The position numbers and the translations under genes were made by a program. Below, piece by piece: positions 23,113 through 31,536 of a stretch of 64,000 nucleotides of DNA. Source of the DNA: Stutzerimonas stutzeri (lineage in GTDB: Bacteria; Pseudomonadota; Gammaproteobacteria; Pseudomonadales; Pseudomonadaceae). The stretch is from the NCBI RefSeq assembly GCF_024448695.1, contig NZ_JAMOHY010000005.1, positions 155,037 to 219,036 on the forward strand, in the 5' to 3' direction. Each line of letters starts with the position of its first letter. The first letter of the stretch is position 1. A model generated the notes under the pieces. The model made no database searches. It was not told the origin of the DNA and was given only the letters and a program-made list of their open reading frames with translations.

Positions 23113-24788
23113 ACTGGATTGCCCTGGAACAACTGCTCAACCAGACGCCGAACGAGCGCCCGGTCACGCTGCAACCGGCGCTCGATCATGCCGGGCTGCG
23201 CCTGCAGGCTCTGCGCCTGGCGGCGGGCTTGCAGGCCCGCGGCGTTCGCCGTATCGCGGTGCATCTTGAAGATGCCGCCGAGCTGGCTGTCGCCCTGCTG
23301 GGCGCCTGGCGTGCCGGCGTGACGGTGCTGTTGCCCGCCGATCTGCAACCCGCCAGCCGTGCGCGCCTGCAAGACCAGGCTGAACTCTGGCTGACCGACC
23401 GCGAAGGCGATATTCGCCTGGACGAGCTTTTCGCCGAACCGCTCGACGGCGCCGCACTGGACCTCGACCAGTGCCGCCTGGTGCTCTGCACCTCCGGCTC
23501 CAGTGGCGAGCCCAAGCTGATCGACAAGCGCCTGCGCCAGCTTGCGAACGAAACGCAGATCCTCGAAGCGCAATGGGGCGCCGAGCTGGGCGAGGCCTGC
23601 ATCATCGGCAGCGTGGTGGCGCAGCACATCTACGGTCTGCTGTTCCGCGTACTCTGGCCGCTGTGCGCCGGGCGCGTGTTTCTGCGCCGCGCCCTGCCGT
23701 TTCCCGAGGATATCCAGCTGGCCAGCCGCGCCCAGGCACAGTTCTGCTGGGTCGCCAGCCCGGCGCTGCTCAAGCGCATGGGCGACAACCTCGACTGGCC
23801 GGCGCTGCGCAGCGTACGCCGGGTGTTTTCCTCTGGCGGCCCCCTGCCCGCCGAAGCCGCGACGCGTCTGCAGCAGCATCTGGGCCAGGCCCCGACGGAA
23901 ATCTACGGCAGCTCGGAGACCGGCGGCATTGCCTGGCGCCAGGGCGGCACGCTCTGGCAGCCTTTCGCCGGCGTCGAACTGGGCCAGGACGAACAGGCCG
24001 CACTGCGCATCGCCTCACCCTGCCTGCCCTCCGGCCATGTCGAGCAGACCGCCGATGCCGCACGCATCGAGGCCGATGGCCGCTTCGAGTTGCTGGGCCG
24101 GCTGGACCGCATCGTCAAACTGGAAGAAAAACGCATCTCCCTGCCCATGCTGGAAAAGGCGCTGGCCGAACATCCCTTCGTCAGTGAAGCGCGCTTTGCC
24201 GTGATCGAGGAAAGCCGCGCCTACCTGGCCGCCCTGGTTGCACTCAGCGACGACGGCCTGCATGCCCTGCGCAATGGTGGCCGGCGCACGCTGACCGATA
24301 CGCTGCGCAAGCACCTGGCCGCGCACTGCGAAGCACTGGCGCTGCCGCGCCGCTGGCGACTGGTGCGACAACTGCCATGCAATGCCCAGGGCAAGCTGCC
24401 CCAGGCGCAGCTCGACGCCCTGCTGCAGGCACCGCGCACCCTGCAACCGGAACGCCTGGGCGTCACCGGCAGCGATGGCGAATGGCAACTGGAACTTGAG
24501 ATTCCGGCGGATCTGGCCCATTTCAGCGGTCATTTCCCGCAGACGCCGGTACTGCCCGGCGTGGTGCAGATCGACTGGGCCATGAGCCTGGCCCGTGAAC
24601 TGATTGCAACACTGCCGCCCTGCTTTCGCGGCATGGAAGTGCTCAAATTCCAACAACTGGCCCGTCCCGGCGACCGCCTGCAACTGACGCTGCGCTTCGA
24701 CCAGGAACGCAGCAAACTGCATTTCACCTACCGAAACGGCGAGGCCGCCTGCTCGTCGGGCCGCATTCTGCTGGGACAACCGACATGA
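23109..24788 (+). CDS. Aryl-ACP ligase fused to FabA/Z-type dehydratase (ApeH-ApeI)
   Basis: 559 residues from ATG 23109 (ATGA overlap with the previous gene). Residues about 20-445 are an AMP-forming ligase: P-loop-like CTSGSSGEPK, YGSSETGGIAWRQ, and GRLDRIVKLEEKRI with the A8 region. The last about 95 residues are a separate hotdog dehydratase (HFSGHFPQTPVLPGVVQ, the FabA/FabZ/ApeI motif). The ligase loads the aromatic starter acid on the carrier protein; the dehydratase removes water each cycle with ApeP. The same functions are separate proteins (ApeH, ApeI) in some clusters. Confidence 0.85.
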   Translation: MNWIALEQLLNQTPNERPVTLQPALDHAGLRLQALRLAAGLQARGVRRIAVHLEDAAELAVALLGAWRAGVTVLLPADLQPASRARLQDQAELWLTDREGDIRLDELFAEPLDGAALDLDQCRLVLCTSGSSGEPKLIDKRLRQLANETQILEAQWGAELGEACIIGSVVAQHIYGLLFRVLWPLCAGRVFLRRALPFPEDIQLASRAQAQFCWVASPALLKRMGDNLDWPALRSVRRVFSSGGPLPAEAATRLQQHLGQAPTEIYGSSETGGIAWRQGGTLWQPFAGVELGQDEQAALRIASPCLPSGHVEQTADAARIEADGRFELLGRLDRIVKLEEKRISLPMLEKALAEHPFVSEARFAVIEESRAYLAALVALSDDGLHALRNGGRRTLTDTLRKHLAAHCEALALPRRWRLVRQLPCNAQGKLPQAQLDALLQAPRTLQPERLGVTGSDGEWQLELEIPADLAHFSGHFPQTPVLPGVVQIDWAMSLARELIATLPPCFRGMEVLKFQQLARPGDRLQLTLRFDQERSKLHFTYRNGEAACSSGRILLGQPT

Positions 24789-25591
24789 GCAGCCTCACCC
24801 CGCCGGCACAGCAGCCCGCCGTGCAACAGCACCAGCTGGCGCTGTCCATCGAGGATGAGTTCAGACCCTGCGCCGTGGTGCCGGTTTACAACCACGAACG
24901 CAGCCTGCCCACGGTCGTCGCTGCACTGCTTGCCGAAGAGCTGCCATGCATTCTGATCGATGATGCATCCAGCCCCGAGGCCGCGCGGGTGATCGACGAG
25001 CTGGCCAAGCATCCGTCCGTGTATCTGGTGCGCCATCGCGACAACCAGGGCAAGGGCGCGGCGGTCACCAGCGGCCTGCGTGAAGCCGCTCAGCGGGAGT
25101 TCACCCACGCCCTGCAGGTGGATGCCGACGGTCAGCACGACCTCAGCGGCCTGGGACTGTTTCTCGACCGAGCCTGCCAAGCGCCCGAAGCACTGATCTG
25201 CGGCTACCCGCAATACGACGCCAGCGTGCCCAAGAGTCGGCTTTACGGACGCTATCTCACCCATGTCTGGGTCTGGATCAACACCCTGTCGCTGTCGATC
25301 CGCGATTCCATGTGCGGTTTCCGCGTCTACCCGCTGGCGCCGACGCTGGCGCTGCTCGATTCGGTGGAACTGGGCAAGCGCATGGACTTCGACACCGAAA
25401 TCCTGGTGCGCCTGCACTGGCGTGAACAACCCATGGTCTGGCTGCCCACACACGTGTACTACCCGGACAACGGCGTCTCGCACTTTCGCCTGTGGCGCGA
25501 CAACCTGCTGATCTCGCGTATGCACGCACGGCTGTTCGGCGGCATGTTGCTGCGCGCGCCAGAACTGCTCTGGCGGCGGTGGCGCGCATGA
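24785..25591 (+). CDS. Family 2 glycosyltransferase
   Basis: 268 residues. A GT-A fold near residues 18-240: AVVPVYNHERSLP, ILIDDASSPEA, the DAD-type metal site in LQVDADGQHD, and a MCGFRVYP section. No membrane span of its own is obvious beyond a short hydrophobic tail. It overlaps both neighbours (ATGA). Probably glycosylates the aryl polyene headgroup or lipid anchor. In E. coli-type clusters a glycosyltransferase and acyltransferase are one protein; here they are two adjacent genes. Confidence 0.85.
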   Translation: MSSLTPPAQQPAVQQHQLALSIEDEFRPCAVVPVYNHERSLPTVVAALLAEELPCILIDDASSPEAARVIDELAKHPSVYLVRHRDNQGKGAAVTSGLREAAQREFTHALQVDADGQHDLSGLGLFLDRACQAPEALICGYPQYDASVPKSRLYGRYLTHVWVWINTLSLSIRDSMCGFRVYPLAPTLALLDSVELGKRMDFDTEILVRLHWREQPMVWLPTHVYYPDNGVSHFRLWRDNLLISRMHARLFGGMLLRAPELLWRRWRA

Positions 25592-26541
25592 GCCAGTCTT
25601 CGGGTCGCAGCGCACACTGGGCCGCCCAACGCGAGCGCGGCAGCTTCGCCCTGATGAAGCTCACCGTGCGCGTGGTGCGCCTGCTGGGCCGGCGCGCCAT
25701 GACGCCGCTGCTGTACCTGATCGTGCTGTACTTCTACCTGTTTGGCCGCAACGCCCGCCAGAGCGCCTGGACTTACCAGCGCAACCTGGCGAACTGGAGC
25801 GGCCGTGCCGACCTGGTGCCGAGCAGTAGCTCGGTCTATGGGCAGTTCATGGCCTTTGCCGATGCGTTGCTGGACAAGGTGGACGTCTGGGGCGGGCGAA
25901 TCAGTTTCGATCAGCTGGAAGTGGACGACCCCCACGGCATTCGCCCACTGATCTGGAACGGCGGCCAGCGCGGGCAGATGCTGGTAGGCGCGCACCTGGG
26001 CAACCTGGAAGTCTGCCGCGCCATGGCCGAGATCGGCGGCAAAGTGAAGATGAACATCCTCGTCCACACCCGGCACGCCGAGCGTTTCAATCGTCTGCTG
26101 GAAGAATCGGGGGCGAACAACCTGCGCCTATTCCAGGTCAGCGAACTGGACCCGGCGGCCATGCTGGAACTATCGCGACGACTGGACGCCGGAGAATGGC
26201 TGGCGATTGCCGGTGACCGCGTCCCGCTGCACGGCGCACGCACCGCCACCGCAGATTTCCTCGGCCAGCCGGCAGCCTTCCCCCAAGGGCCTTGGCTGCT
26301 GGCCGGACTGCTGGAATGTCCGGTCAACCTGCTGTTCTGCCTGAAGCACGGCAACCGCTACCGGATACACCTGCAGCCCTTCGCCGAACGTATCGAGTGG
26401 CGCCGCCGCGAGCGCGACGCCATCGTCGCGCAATGGGTGCAGCGTTATGCCGACGCACTGGCGGCACGTTGCCTGGAGGCGCCGCTGCAATGGTTCAATT
26501 TCTATCCTTTCTGGAATACCCATGACCAACGCGACACCTGA
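25588..26541 (+). CDS. LpxL/HtrB-family acyltransferase
   Basis: About 317 residues from ATG 25588 (ATGA overlap with the glycosyltransferase gene). One N-terminal membrane segment (about 40-55, MTPLLYLIVLYFYLFG) precedes a lysophospholipid acyltransferase domain with VGAHLGNLEVC and an ALxGDR-like IAGDRVPLHG. Family members acylate lipid A and related glycolipids on the inner membrane. Here it probably attaches the polyene or a fatty acid to the glycosylated anchor. The last 20 bases overlap the ammonia-lyase gene. Confidence 0.85.
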   Translation: MSQSSGRSAHWAAQRERGSFALMKLTVRVVRLLGRRAMTPLLYLIVLYFYLFGRNARQSAWTYQRNLANWSGRADLVPSSSSVYGQFMAFADALLDKVDVWGGRISFDQLEVDDPHGIRPLIWNGGQRGQMLVGAHLGNLEVCRAMAEIGGKVKMNILVHTRHAERFNRLLEESGANNLRLFQVSELDPAAMLELSRRLDAGEWLAIAGDRVPLHGARTATADFLGQPAAFPQGPWLLAGLLECPVNLLFCLKHGNRYRIHLQPFAERIEWRRRERDAIVAQWVQRYADALAARCLEAPLQWFNFYPFWNTHDQRDT

Positions 26542-28066
26542 GCCCGTCATCTTTGGCGAAAACCACCTGAGCATCGAGGATGTGCTGGCCGTAGCCGAGC
26601 GCCGCGTGCCCGTACAGCTGCAGGCCGACTCGGCGTTTCGCCAGCACATTGCCCGCGGCGCGCAGTTTCTCGACACCCTGCTCGACCGCGAAGGCGTGAT
26701 CTATGGCGTGACCACCGGCTACGGCGACTCCTGCGTGGTGGCGGTGCCGCTGCATCAGGTCGAGGCGCTGCCGCAGCACCTGTTCACCTTTCACGGCTGC
26801 GGCTTGGGCAAGCTGCTGGACGCCGAGGCGACCCGCGCCGTACTGGCGGCACGCCTGCGTTCGCTGACCCACGGCATGTCCGGCGTGCGTATCGAACTGC
26901 TGGATCGCATGCAGGCCTTCCTCGAACACGACGTCCTGCCGCTGATTCCCGAAGAGGGTTCGGTGGGCGCCAGCGGCGACCTGACGCCGCTGTCCTACGT
27001 TGCCGCCACCCTGGCCGGTGAGCGCGAGGTGCTCTACCAGGGCCAACGCTGCAGCGCCGCCGAAGTGCATCGGAAGCTGAACTGGACGCCACTAACCCTG
27101 CGTCCCAAGGAAGCCCTGGCGCTGATGAACGGCACCGCCGTGATGACCGGCCTGGCCTGCCTGGCCTATGCCCGCGCCGATTACCTGCTCAAGCTGGCCA
27201 CGCGCATCACCGCGCTCAACGTGGTGGCGCTGGAAGGCAACCCCGAGCATTTCGACGAGCGCCTGTTCGCCGCCAAGCCGCACCCCGGCCAGAACCAGGT
27301 CGCCGCCTGGATTCGCCAGGACCTGGCCATCGACGCGCCGACCGCGCCGCTGCATCGCCTGCAGGACCGCTATTCCATCCGCTGCGCGCCGCATGTGCTC
27401 GGCGTGCTGGCCGACAGCCTGGGTCTGCTGCGCCAGTTCATCGAGACCGAGCTGAACAGCGCCAACGACAACCCCATCATCGATGCGGAAAACGAGCGCG
27501 TGCTGCACGGCGGGCACTTCTACGGCGGGCATATCGCCTTCGCCATGGACAGCCTGAAGAACCTGGTGGGCAACGTCGCCGACCTGCTCGACCGCCAGCT
27601 CGCACTGCTGGTCGATACCCGCTACAACCACGGCTTGCCGAGCAACCTGTCCGGTGCGCCGGCGGAAACCGCGATGATCAACCACGGCTTCAAGGCGGTG
27701 CAGATCGGCGCCAGCGCCTGGACTGCCGAAGCCCTGAAAAACACCATGCCGGCCAGCGTCTTCTCGCGCTCCACCGAATGCCACAACCAGGACAAGGTCA
27801 GCATGGGCACCATCGCCGCGCGCGACGCCCTGCGCAGCCTGGAGCTGACCGAGCAAGTGGCCGCGGCCACGCTGATCGCCGCCAACCAGGGTGTCTGGCT
27901 GCGCCAGCGCGATGCCACGGCACGTCCGCTACCGGCGCCACTGGCCGACATGCAGACCAAGCTCGGCGAGGATTTCCCGCCGCTGATCGAGGATCGCGCG
28001 CTGGAAGGCGAACTGCGCCTGTGCCTGCAGCGCATCCGCGCCCGCTACTGGAGGCTGTATGACTGA
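26522..28066 (+). CDS. Aromatic amino acid (HAL/PAL/TAL-family) ammonia-lyase
   Basis: 514 residues from ATG 26522. The MIO cofactor triad is A150-S151-G152 in GSVGASGDLTPLSYVA; the catalytic tyrosine is Y61 in VIYGVTTGYGD. The family deaminates His, Phe or Tyr; in a pigment cluster it should supply a cinnamate-type aromatic starter. The residues that set substrate choice are F90-H91, neither the S-H of histidine lyases, H-L of tyrosine lyases nor F-L of phenylalanine lyases. Tyr or Phe is more likely than His from context. It overlaps the acyltransferase gene by 20 nt. Confidence 0.85.
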   Translation: MTNATPEPVIFGENHLSIEDVLAVAERRVPVQLQADSAFRQHIARGAQFLDTLLDREGVIYGVTTGYGDSCVVAVPLHQVEALPQHLFTFHGCGLGKLLDAEATRAVLAARLRSLTHGMSGVRIELLDRMQAFLEHDVLPLIPEEGSVGASGDLTPLSYVAATLAGEREVLYQGQRCSAAEVHRKLNWTPLTLRPKEALALMNGTAVMTGLACLAYARADYLLKLATRITALNVVALEGNPEHFDERLFAAKPHPGQNQVAAWIRQDLAIDAPTAPLHRLQDRYSIRCAPHVLGVLADSLGLLRQFIETELNSANDNPIIDAENERVLHGGHFYGGHIAFAMDSLKNLVGNVADLLDRQLALLVDTRYNHGLPSNLSGAPAETAMINHGFKAVQIGASAWTAEALKNTMPASVFSRSTECHNQDKVSMGTIAARDALRSLELTEQVAAATLIAANQGVWLRQRDATARPLPAPLADMQTKLGEDFPPLIEDRALEGELRLCLQRIRARYWRLYD

Positions 28067-28079
28067 CCGTCAGTTGCGT

Positions 28080-28146
28080 GAAAGCGAGCCATGCTCGCGA
28101 TGCTTTTTCGCGGAGCCGTTCGCGGGCATGGCCCGCTCCTACACCT
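28080..28146. repeat. Paired REP hairpins (REPIN-like) inside the operon
   Basis: Two small hairpins, 28084-28089 with 28093-28098 and 28122-28127 with 28131-28136, the second in the usual Pseudomonas REP form (GCGGGCATGGCCCGCTCCTAC). They stand in opposite orientation about 24 bp apart, in the only sizeable gap in this half of the operon, between ammonia-lyase and thioesterase genes. Such pairs can lower or stabilise downstream mRNA. Confidence 0.75.
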
Positions 28147-28161
28147 GTCTGGAGGCTCGCC

Positions 28162-28587
28162 ATGCGTAAGACTGGGGTACTGCAAGCCGAGGTGGAAATC
28201 CAGGTGCCCTTCTTCGATGTTGATTCGATGGATGTGGTCTGGCACGGCCATTACATAAAGTACTTCGAAGTAGCACGCTGCGCGCTGCTCGAGCGCATCG
28301 GCCACAACTACCTGCAGATGCGTGACGCCGGCTATGCCTGGCCGGTGATCGACGTGCAGTTGCGCTATATGCGCGGAGCCCGATTCAACCAGCGCATTCT
28401 GGTGCGGGCCGACCTAGTGGAATGGGAGAACCGCCTGAAGATCAATTACCTGATCAGCGATGCCGAGACCGGCGAGCGCATGACCCGCGGCAGTACGGTG
28501 CAGGTGGCGGTGGAGATCGCCAGCCGCGAAATGCAGCTGGCCTCCCCGAAGGTCTTTATCGAAGCTGTCGAGAAGGCGCTGGCATGA
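28162..28587 (+). CDS. Hotdog-fold acyl-CoA/ACP thioesterase (4HBT type)
   Basis: About 141 residues from ATG 28162 (GGAGG site 6 nt upstream). The 4-hydroxybenzoyl-CoA thioesterase pattern is clear: VPFFDVDSMDVVWHGHYIKY with D19 or D21 as likely catalytic acid, then FEVARCALLE. It may release the aryl polyene or proofread carrier proteins (ApeK role). It overlaps the LolA-like gene by ATGA. Confidence 0.85.
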   Translation: MRKTGVLQAEVEIQVPFFDVDSMDVVWHGHYIKYFEVARCALLERIGHNYLQMRDAGYAWPVIDVQLRYMRGARFNQRILVRADLVEWENRLKINYLISDAETGERMTRGSTVQVAVEIASREMQLASPKVFIEAVEKALA

Positions 28588-29192
28588 TCCGCGCCATTGC
28601 ACGGATGTTCCTGGCGTTGTGCCTGCTGCCACTGCTGGCCACGAGCGCGCACGCCTTCGACCTGGCGCAGCTGAGCCAGCAGTTGCGCGAGCCCGCGGTG
28701 ATCCGCGGCCAGTTCGTTCAGGAAAAGCACCTGCGCGCCCTGCCCCTGCCGCTGGTCAGCCGTGGCCAGTTCGTGCTGGCCCGCGACCACGGCCTGCTCT
28801 GGCTGCTGCAGGCACCCTTGCAGCAGGATTACCGCATCACCGATTCGGGCATCGCCCAGCGCACGGACAGCGGCTGGGAAGCTGCCGGCCAACACGGCAC
28901 AACGAAACGCCAGAACGAGCTGTTTCTGGCGGTACTCGGCGGCGATACCCAGGCCCTGCAACGCGACTTCGAACTCGACCTGCAGGGCAGCAGCGATGCC
29001 TGGACGCTGACCCTCACCCCGCGCGCGAAACTTCTGCAGCAGATTTTCACCGCCATCCATATCCAGGGCAGCGCCACCACCGAACGTATCGAGCTGCTGG
29101 AACCCCAGGGCGACAGCACCCTGTTACTGCTGGAAAGCGCCCAGATCGATGATCAGTTGAGCCCGGTCGAGCAGCATGACTTCTCCTACTGA
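28584..29192 (+). CDS. LolA-like periplasmic carrier (ApeL type)
   Basis: 202 residues. Signal peptide MIRAIARMFLALCLLPLLAT, probable cleavage after residue 25 (AHA-FDL). Mature part fits the LolA/LolB beta-barrel: VIRGQFVQEKHLRALP near the start and several long strands later. In aryl polyene clusters it is thought to carry the hydrophobic product through the periplasm. The start is decided by the ATGA overlap with the thioesterase gene. Confidence 0.85.
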   Translation: MIRAIARMFLALCLLPLLATSAHAFDLAQLSQQLREPAVIRGQFVQEKHLRALPLPLVSRGQFVLARDHGLLWLLQAPLQQDYRITDSGIAQRTDSGWEAAGQHGTTKRQNELFLAVLGGDTQALQRDFELDLQGSSDAWTLTLTPRAKLLQQIFTAIHIQGSATTERIELLEPQGDSTLLLLESAQIDDQLSPVEQHDFSY

Positions 29193-31536
29193 CGAGGCGC
29201 TCAGGCTGCCACGCCTGATTCCCATCCTGTTCGCCGTCGCCCTGCTCGGCCTGGTAGGCCTGACCACCTGGCAATGGCGCGATGGCCCGCCAGTCACCGC
29301 CAACCTGCTGCAATTGCTGCCCAGCGGTGCACCGGGCGAACTGGAGCAGTTGGCTGAAAAGCGCATGCAGGAGCCGCTGAACCGCGACCTGATGCTGCTG
29401 GTACAGCATACCGACGAAGCCAGCGCCACCGCATTGGCTAGCGAGATTACCGATACGCTGACGGCGAGCGGCCTTTTCGCCCAGGTGCGGCGTTCCGTAG
29501 AGGCCGATCTCTCGGCAATTCGCCAACAGTTGCTCGAGCAACGTCTGGCGCTGCTCGACACGGCCAGTCGCGAGGCGCTGATTGCCGGGCCCGAGGTCTT
29601 CGTCCAGCAGCGTCTGCAACGCCTGTACAACCCCTTCGAAGGCAGCGGGCTGGTGCCCGTCGAGCACGACTGGTTCGGCATCGCCGACATGGCGCAGCGA
29701 CAGCTGCCGCAACCGGGCAATGTCCGCGCCGGACCGGACGGGCAACTGTTGGCTGAATACCAGGGCCAGCGCTGGATCGTCATCCATGCGCAGACCCACG
29801 GCGATGCGTTCGACGAGCGTCTGCCCCTGCAGGTCGAGCAGTTGGTGGAGGATGCCCGCCTGCAAGTCGAAACCGCCAAGGGCGAACTGCTTGCTTCTGG
29901 CGGGCTGCTCCATGCTGCCCACGGGCAGCGTCAGGCTCGGGAAGAAGCCAGCCTGATCGGCAGTCTTTCCCTGCTCGCCACCCTCGCCCTGCTGCTCCTG
30001 CTGTTCCGCACCCCGCGCGTGCTGTTGGCCGTGCTGCCGGTGGCGGTGGGCGCGCTCAGCGGTGCGGCGGCCTGTATCGCGCTGTTTGGCCAGATCCATG
30101 TGCTGACGCTGGTGCTGGGCGCAAGCCTGGTGGGTGTGAGCATCGACTTTCCACTGCACTACCTGTCCAAAAGCTGGACCCTGCAACCCTGGAACGGCCA
30201 TCTGGCGCTGCGCCTGACACTGCCTGGGCTGGTGCTGGCGCTGCTGACCAACGTCATCGGTTACCTGGCGATGGCCTTCACGCCCTTTCCGGCGCTGAGC
30301 CAGGTGGCGGTGTTTTCCGCCGCCGGGCTGACCGGAGCCTTCGCCTGCGCTACCTGCCTGCTGCCCTGGCTGCTGCGCGCGCCGCTGCAACCCTGGCCGG
30401 CGCCACTGGGCTGGGCCGAACGCGGCCTGCGTCTGCGCCAGGCATTACTGGGTCGCATCGCCACACCCTGGCTGCTAGGCGTCTTCGTCCTGTACTGCGC
30501 CTTCGGCGTGCCGCAAGTCTCGTTCACCGATGACCTGCGCCAGTGGGTCAGCCGCGCCCCGGCCTTGCAGGAGCAGGCCCAGCGCATCGGTGAGATCAGT
30601 GGCTTCCAGCCCACCAGCCAGTATTTCCTGGTCCGTGCGGCAACGGCTGACGAGCTGCTGGCCAGCCAGGAAGCCCTGAGCAGCCGCCTCAATGAGCAGG
30701 TTGCCGAAGGCAGACTCGCAGGCTACCTGGCACTCAGCCAGATCGCTGCACCGGCCACTGCGCAGAAGAATCTGCAACTGGCCCTGCCGCATCTGCTCGA
30801 AGCCAGCGCGCCGCTGCTGGCGCTGGGTGTCGACCCCGAGCGGCTTGAGGCAGAACTGTTGACGTTGCAGACACAGCCGATTGCCGAACTGGAGCAGGTG
30901 CTGGCCGGTCCGCTGGGCGAGCCCTGGCGCCCGCTCTGGCTGGGCAGTCAGGCCGATGGCTCCGTCGCCGGCCTGGTCAGCCTGCAGGGGCTTGGTGACA
31001 GTGCTGCCCTGACCGGGCTGACCGAAGGCCTGGACGGTATCAGCCTGATCGACCGCCCCGCCGAACTGAATCGCCTGTTCGCCGAAACCAAGGCCCAGGC
31101 CGCCACCCTCAAACTGATTGCCGCCGGGCTGATTCTCGTCCTGCTCTGTCTGCCCTTCGGCTGGCGTGGCGCCGCACGCTGTCTGGCTGTGCCGCTGCTG
31201 GCCGCCCTCGGCAGCCTGGCAAGCCTCGGCTGGCTGGGCCAGTCGCTGACCCTGTTCGGCCTGTTCGGCCTGCTGCTGGTCACGGCCATCGGTGTCGACT
31301 ACGCGATCCTGATGCGCGAGCAGGTTGGTGGTGCCGCCGTGAGTCTGCTCGGTACACTGCTGGCCGCCGTCACGACCTGGCTCTCCTTCGGCCTGCTGGC
31401 GCTTTCCAGCACGCCGGCAGTGAGCAATTTCGGCCTGGCCGTGAGCCTTGGCCTGCTGTTCAGTTTTCTGCTGGCTCCCTGGGCCAACCCATCGCAACCC
31501 CACTCTCAGGCAAGGAGGCCTCATGGCACCGCTTGA
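29176..31536 (+). CDS. MMPL/RND-family exporter
   Basis: 786 residues, built as two halves, each with an N-terminal membrane segment, a large periplasmic domain (about 45-235 and 430-635) and a bundle of five or six spans (about 245-400 and 645-775). VSIDFPLHYLSKSW and VTAIGVDYAILMREQ carry the conserved proton-relay Asp residues of the two halves. It probably exports the finished lipid or pigment from the inner membrane to the LolA-like carrier (ApeM role). It overlaps the previous gene by 17 nt. Confidence 0.88.
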   Translation: MTSPTDEALRLPRLIPILFAVALLGLVGLTTWQWRDGPPVTANLLQLLPSGAPGELEQLAEKRMQEPLNRDLMLLVQHTDEASATALASEITDTLTASGLFAQVRRSVEADLSAIRQQLLEQRLALLDTASREALIAGPEVFVQQRLQRLYNPFEGSGLVPVEHDWFGIADMAQRQLPQPGNVRAGPDGQLLAEYQGQRWIVIHAQTHGDAFDERLPLQVEQLVEDARLQVETAKGELLASGGLLHAAHGQRQAREEASLIGSLSLLATLALLLLLFRTPRVLLAVLPVAVGALSGAAACIALFGQIHVLTLVLGASLVGVSIDFPLHYLSKSWTLQPWNGHLALRLTLPGLVLALLTNVIGYLAMAFTPFPALSQVAVFSAAGLTGAFACATCLLPWLLRAPLQPWPAPLGWAERGLRLRQALLGRIATPWLLGVFVLYCAFGVPQVSFTDDLRQWVSRAPALQEQAQRIGEISGFQPTSQYFLVRAATADELLASQEALSSRLNEQVAEGRLAGYLALSQIAAPATAQKNLQLALPHLLEASAPLLALGVDPERLEAELLTLQTQPIAELEQVLAGPLGEPWRPLWLGSQADGSVAGLVSLQGLGDSAALTGLTEGLDGISLIDRPAELNRLFAETKAQAATLKLIAAGLILVLLCLPFGWRGAARCLAVPLLAALGSLASLGWLGQSLTLFGLFGLLLVTAIGVDYAILMREQVGGAAVSLLGTLLAAVTTWLSFGLLALSSTPAVSNFGLAVSLGLLFSFLLAPWANPSQPHSQARRPHGTA

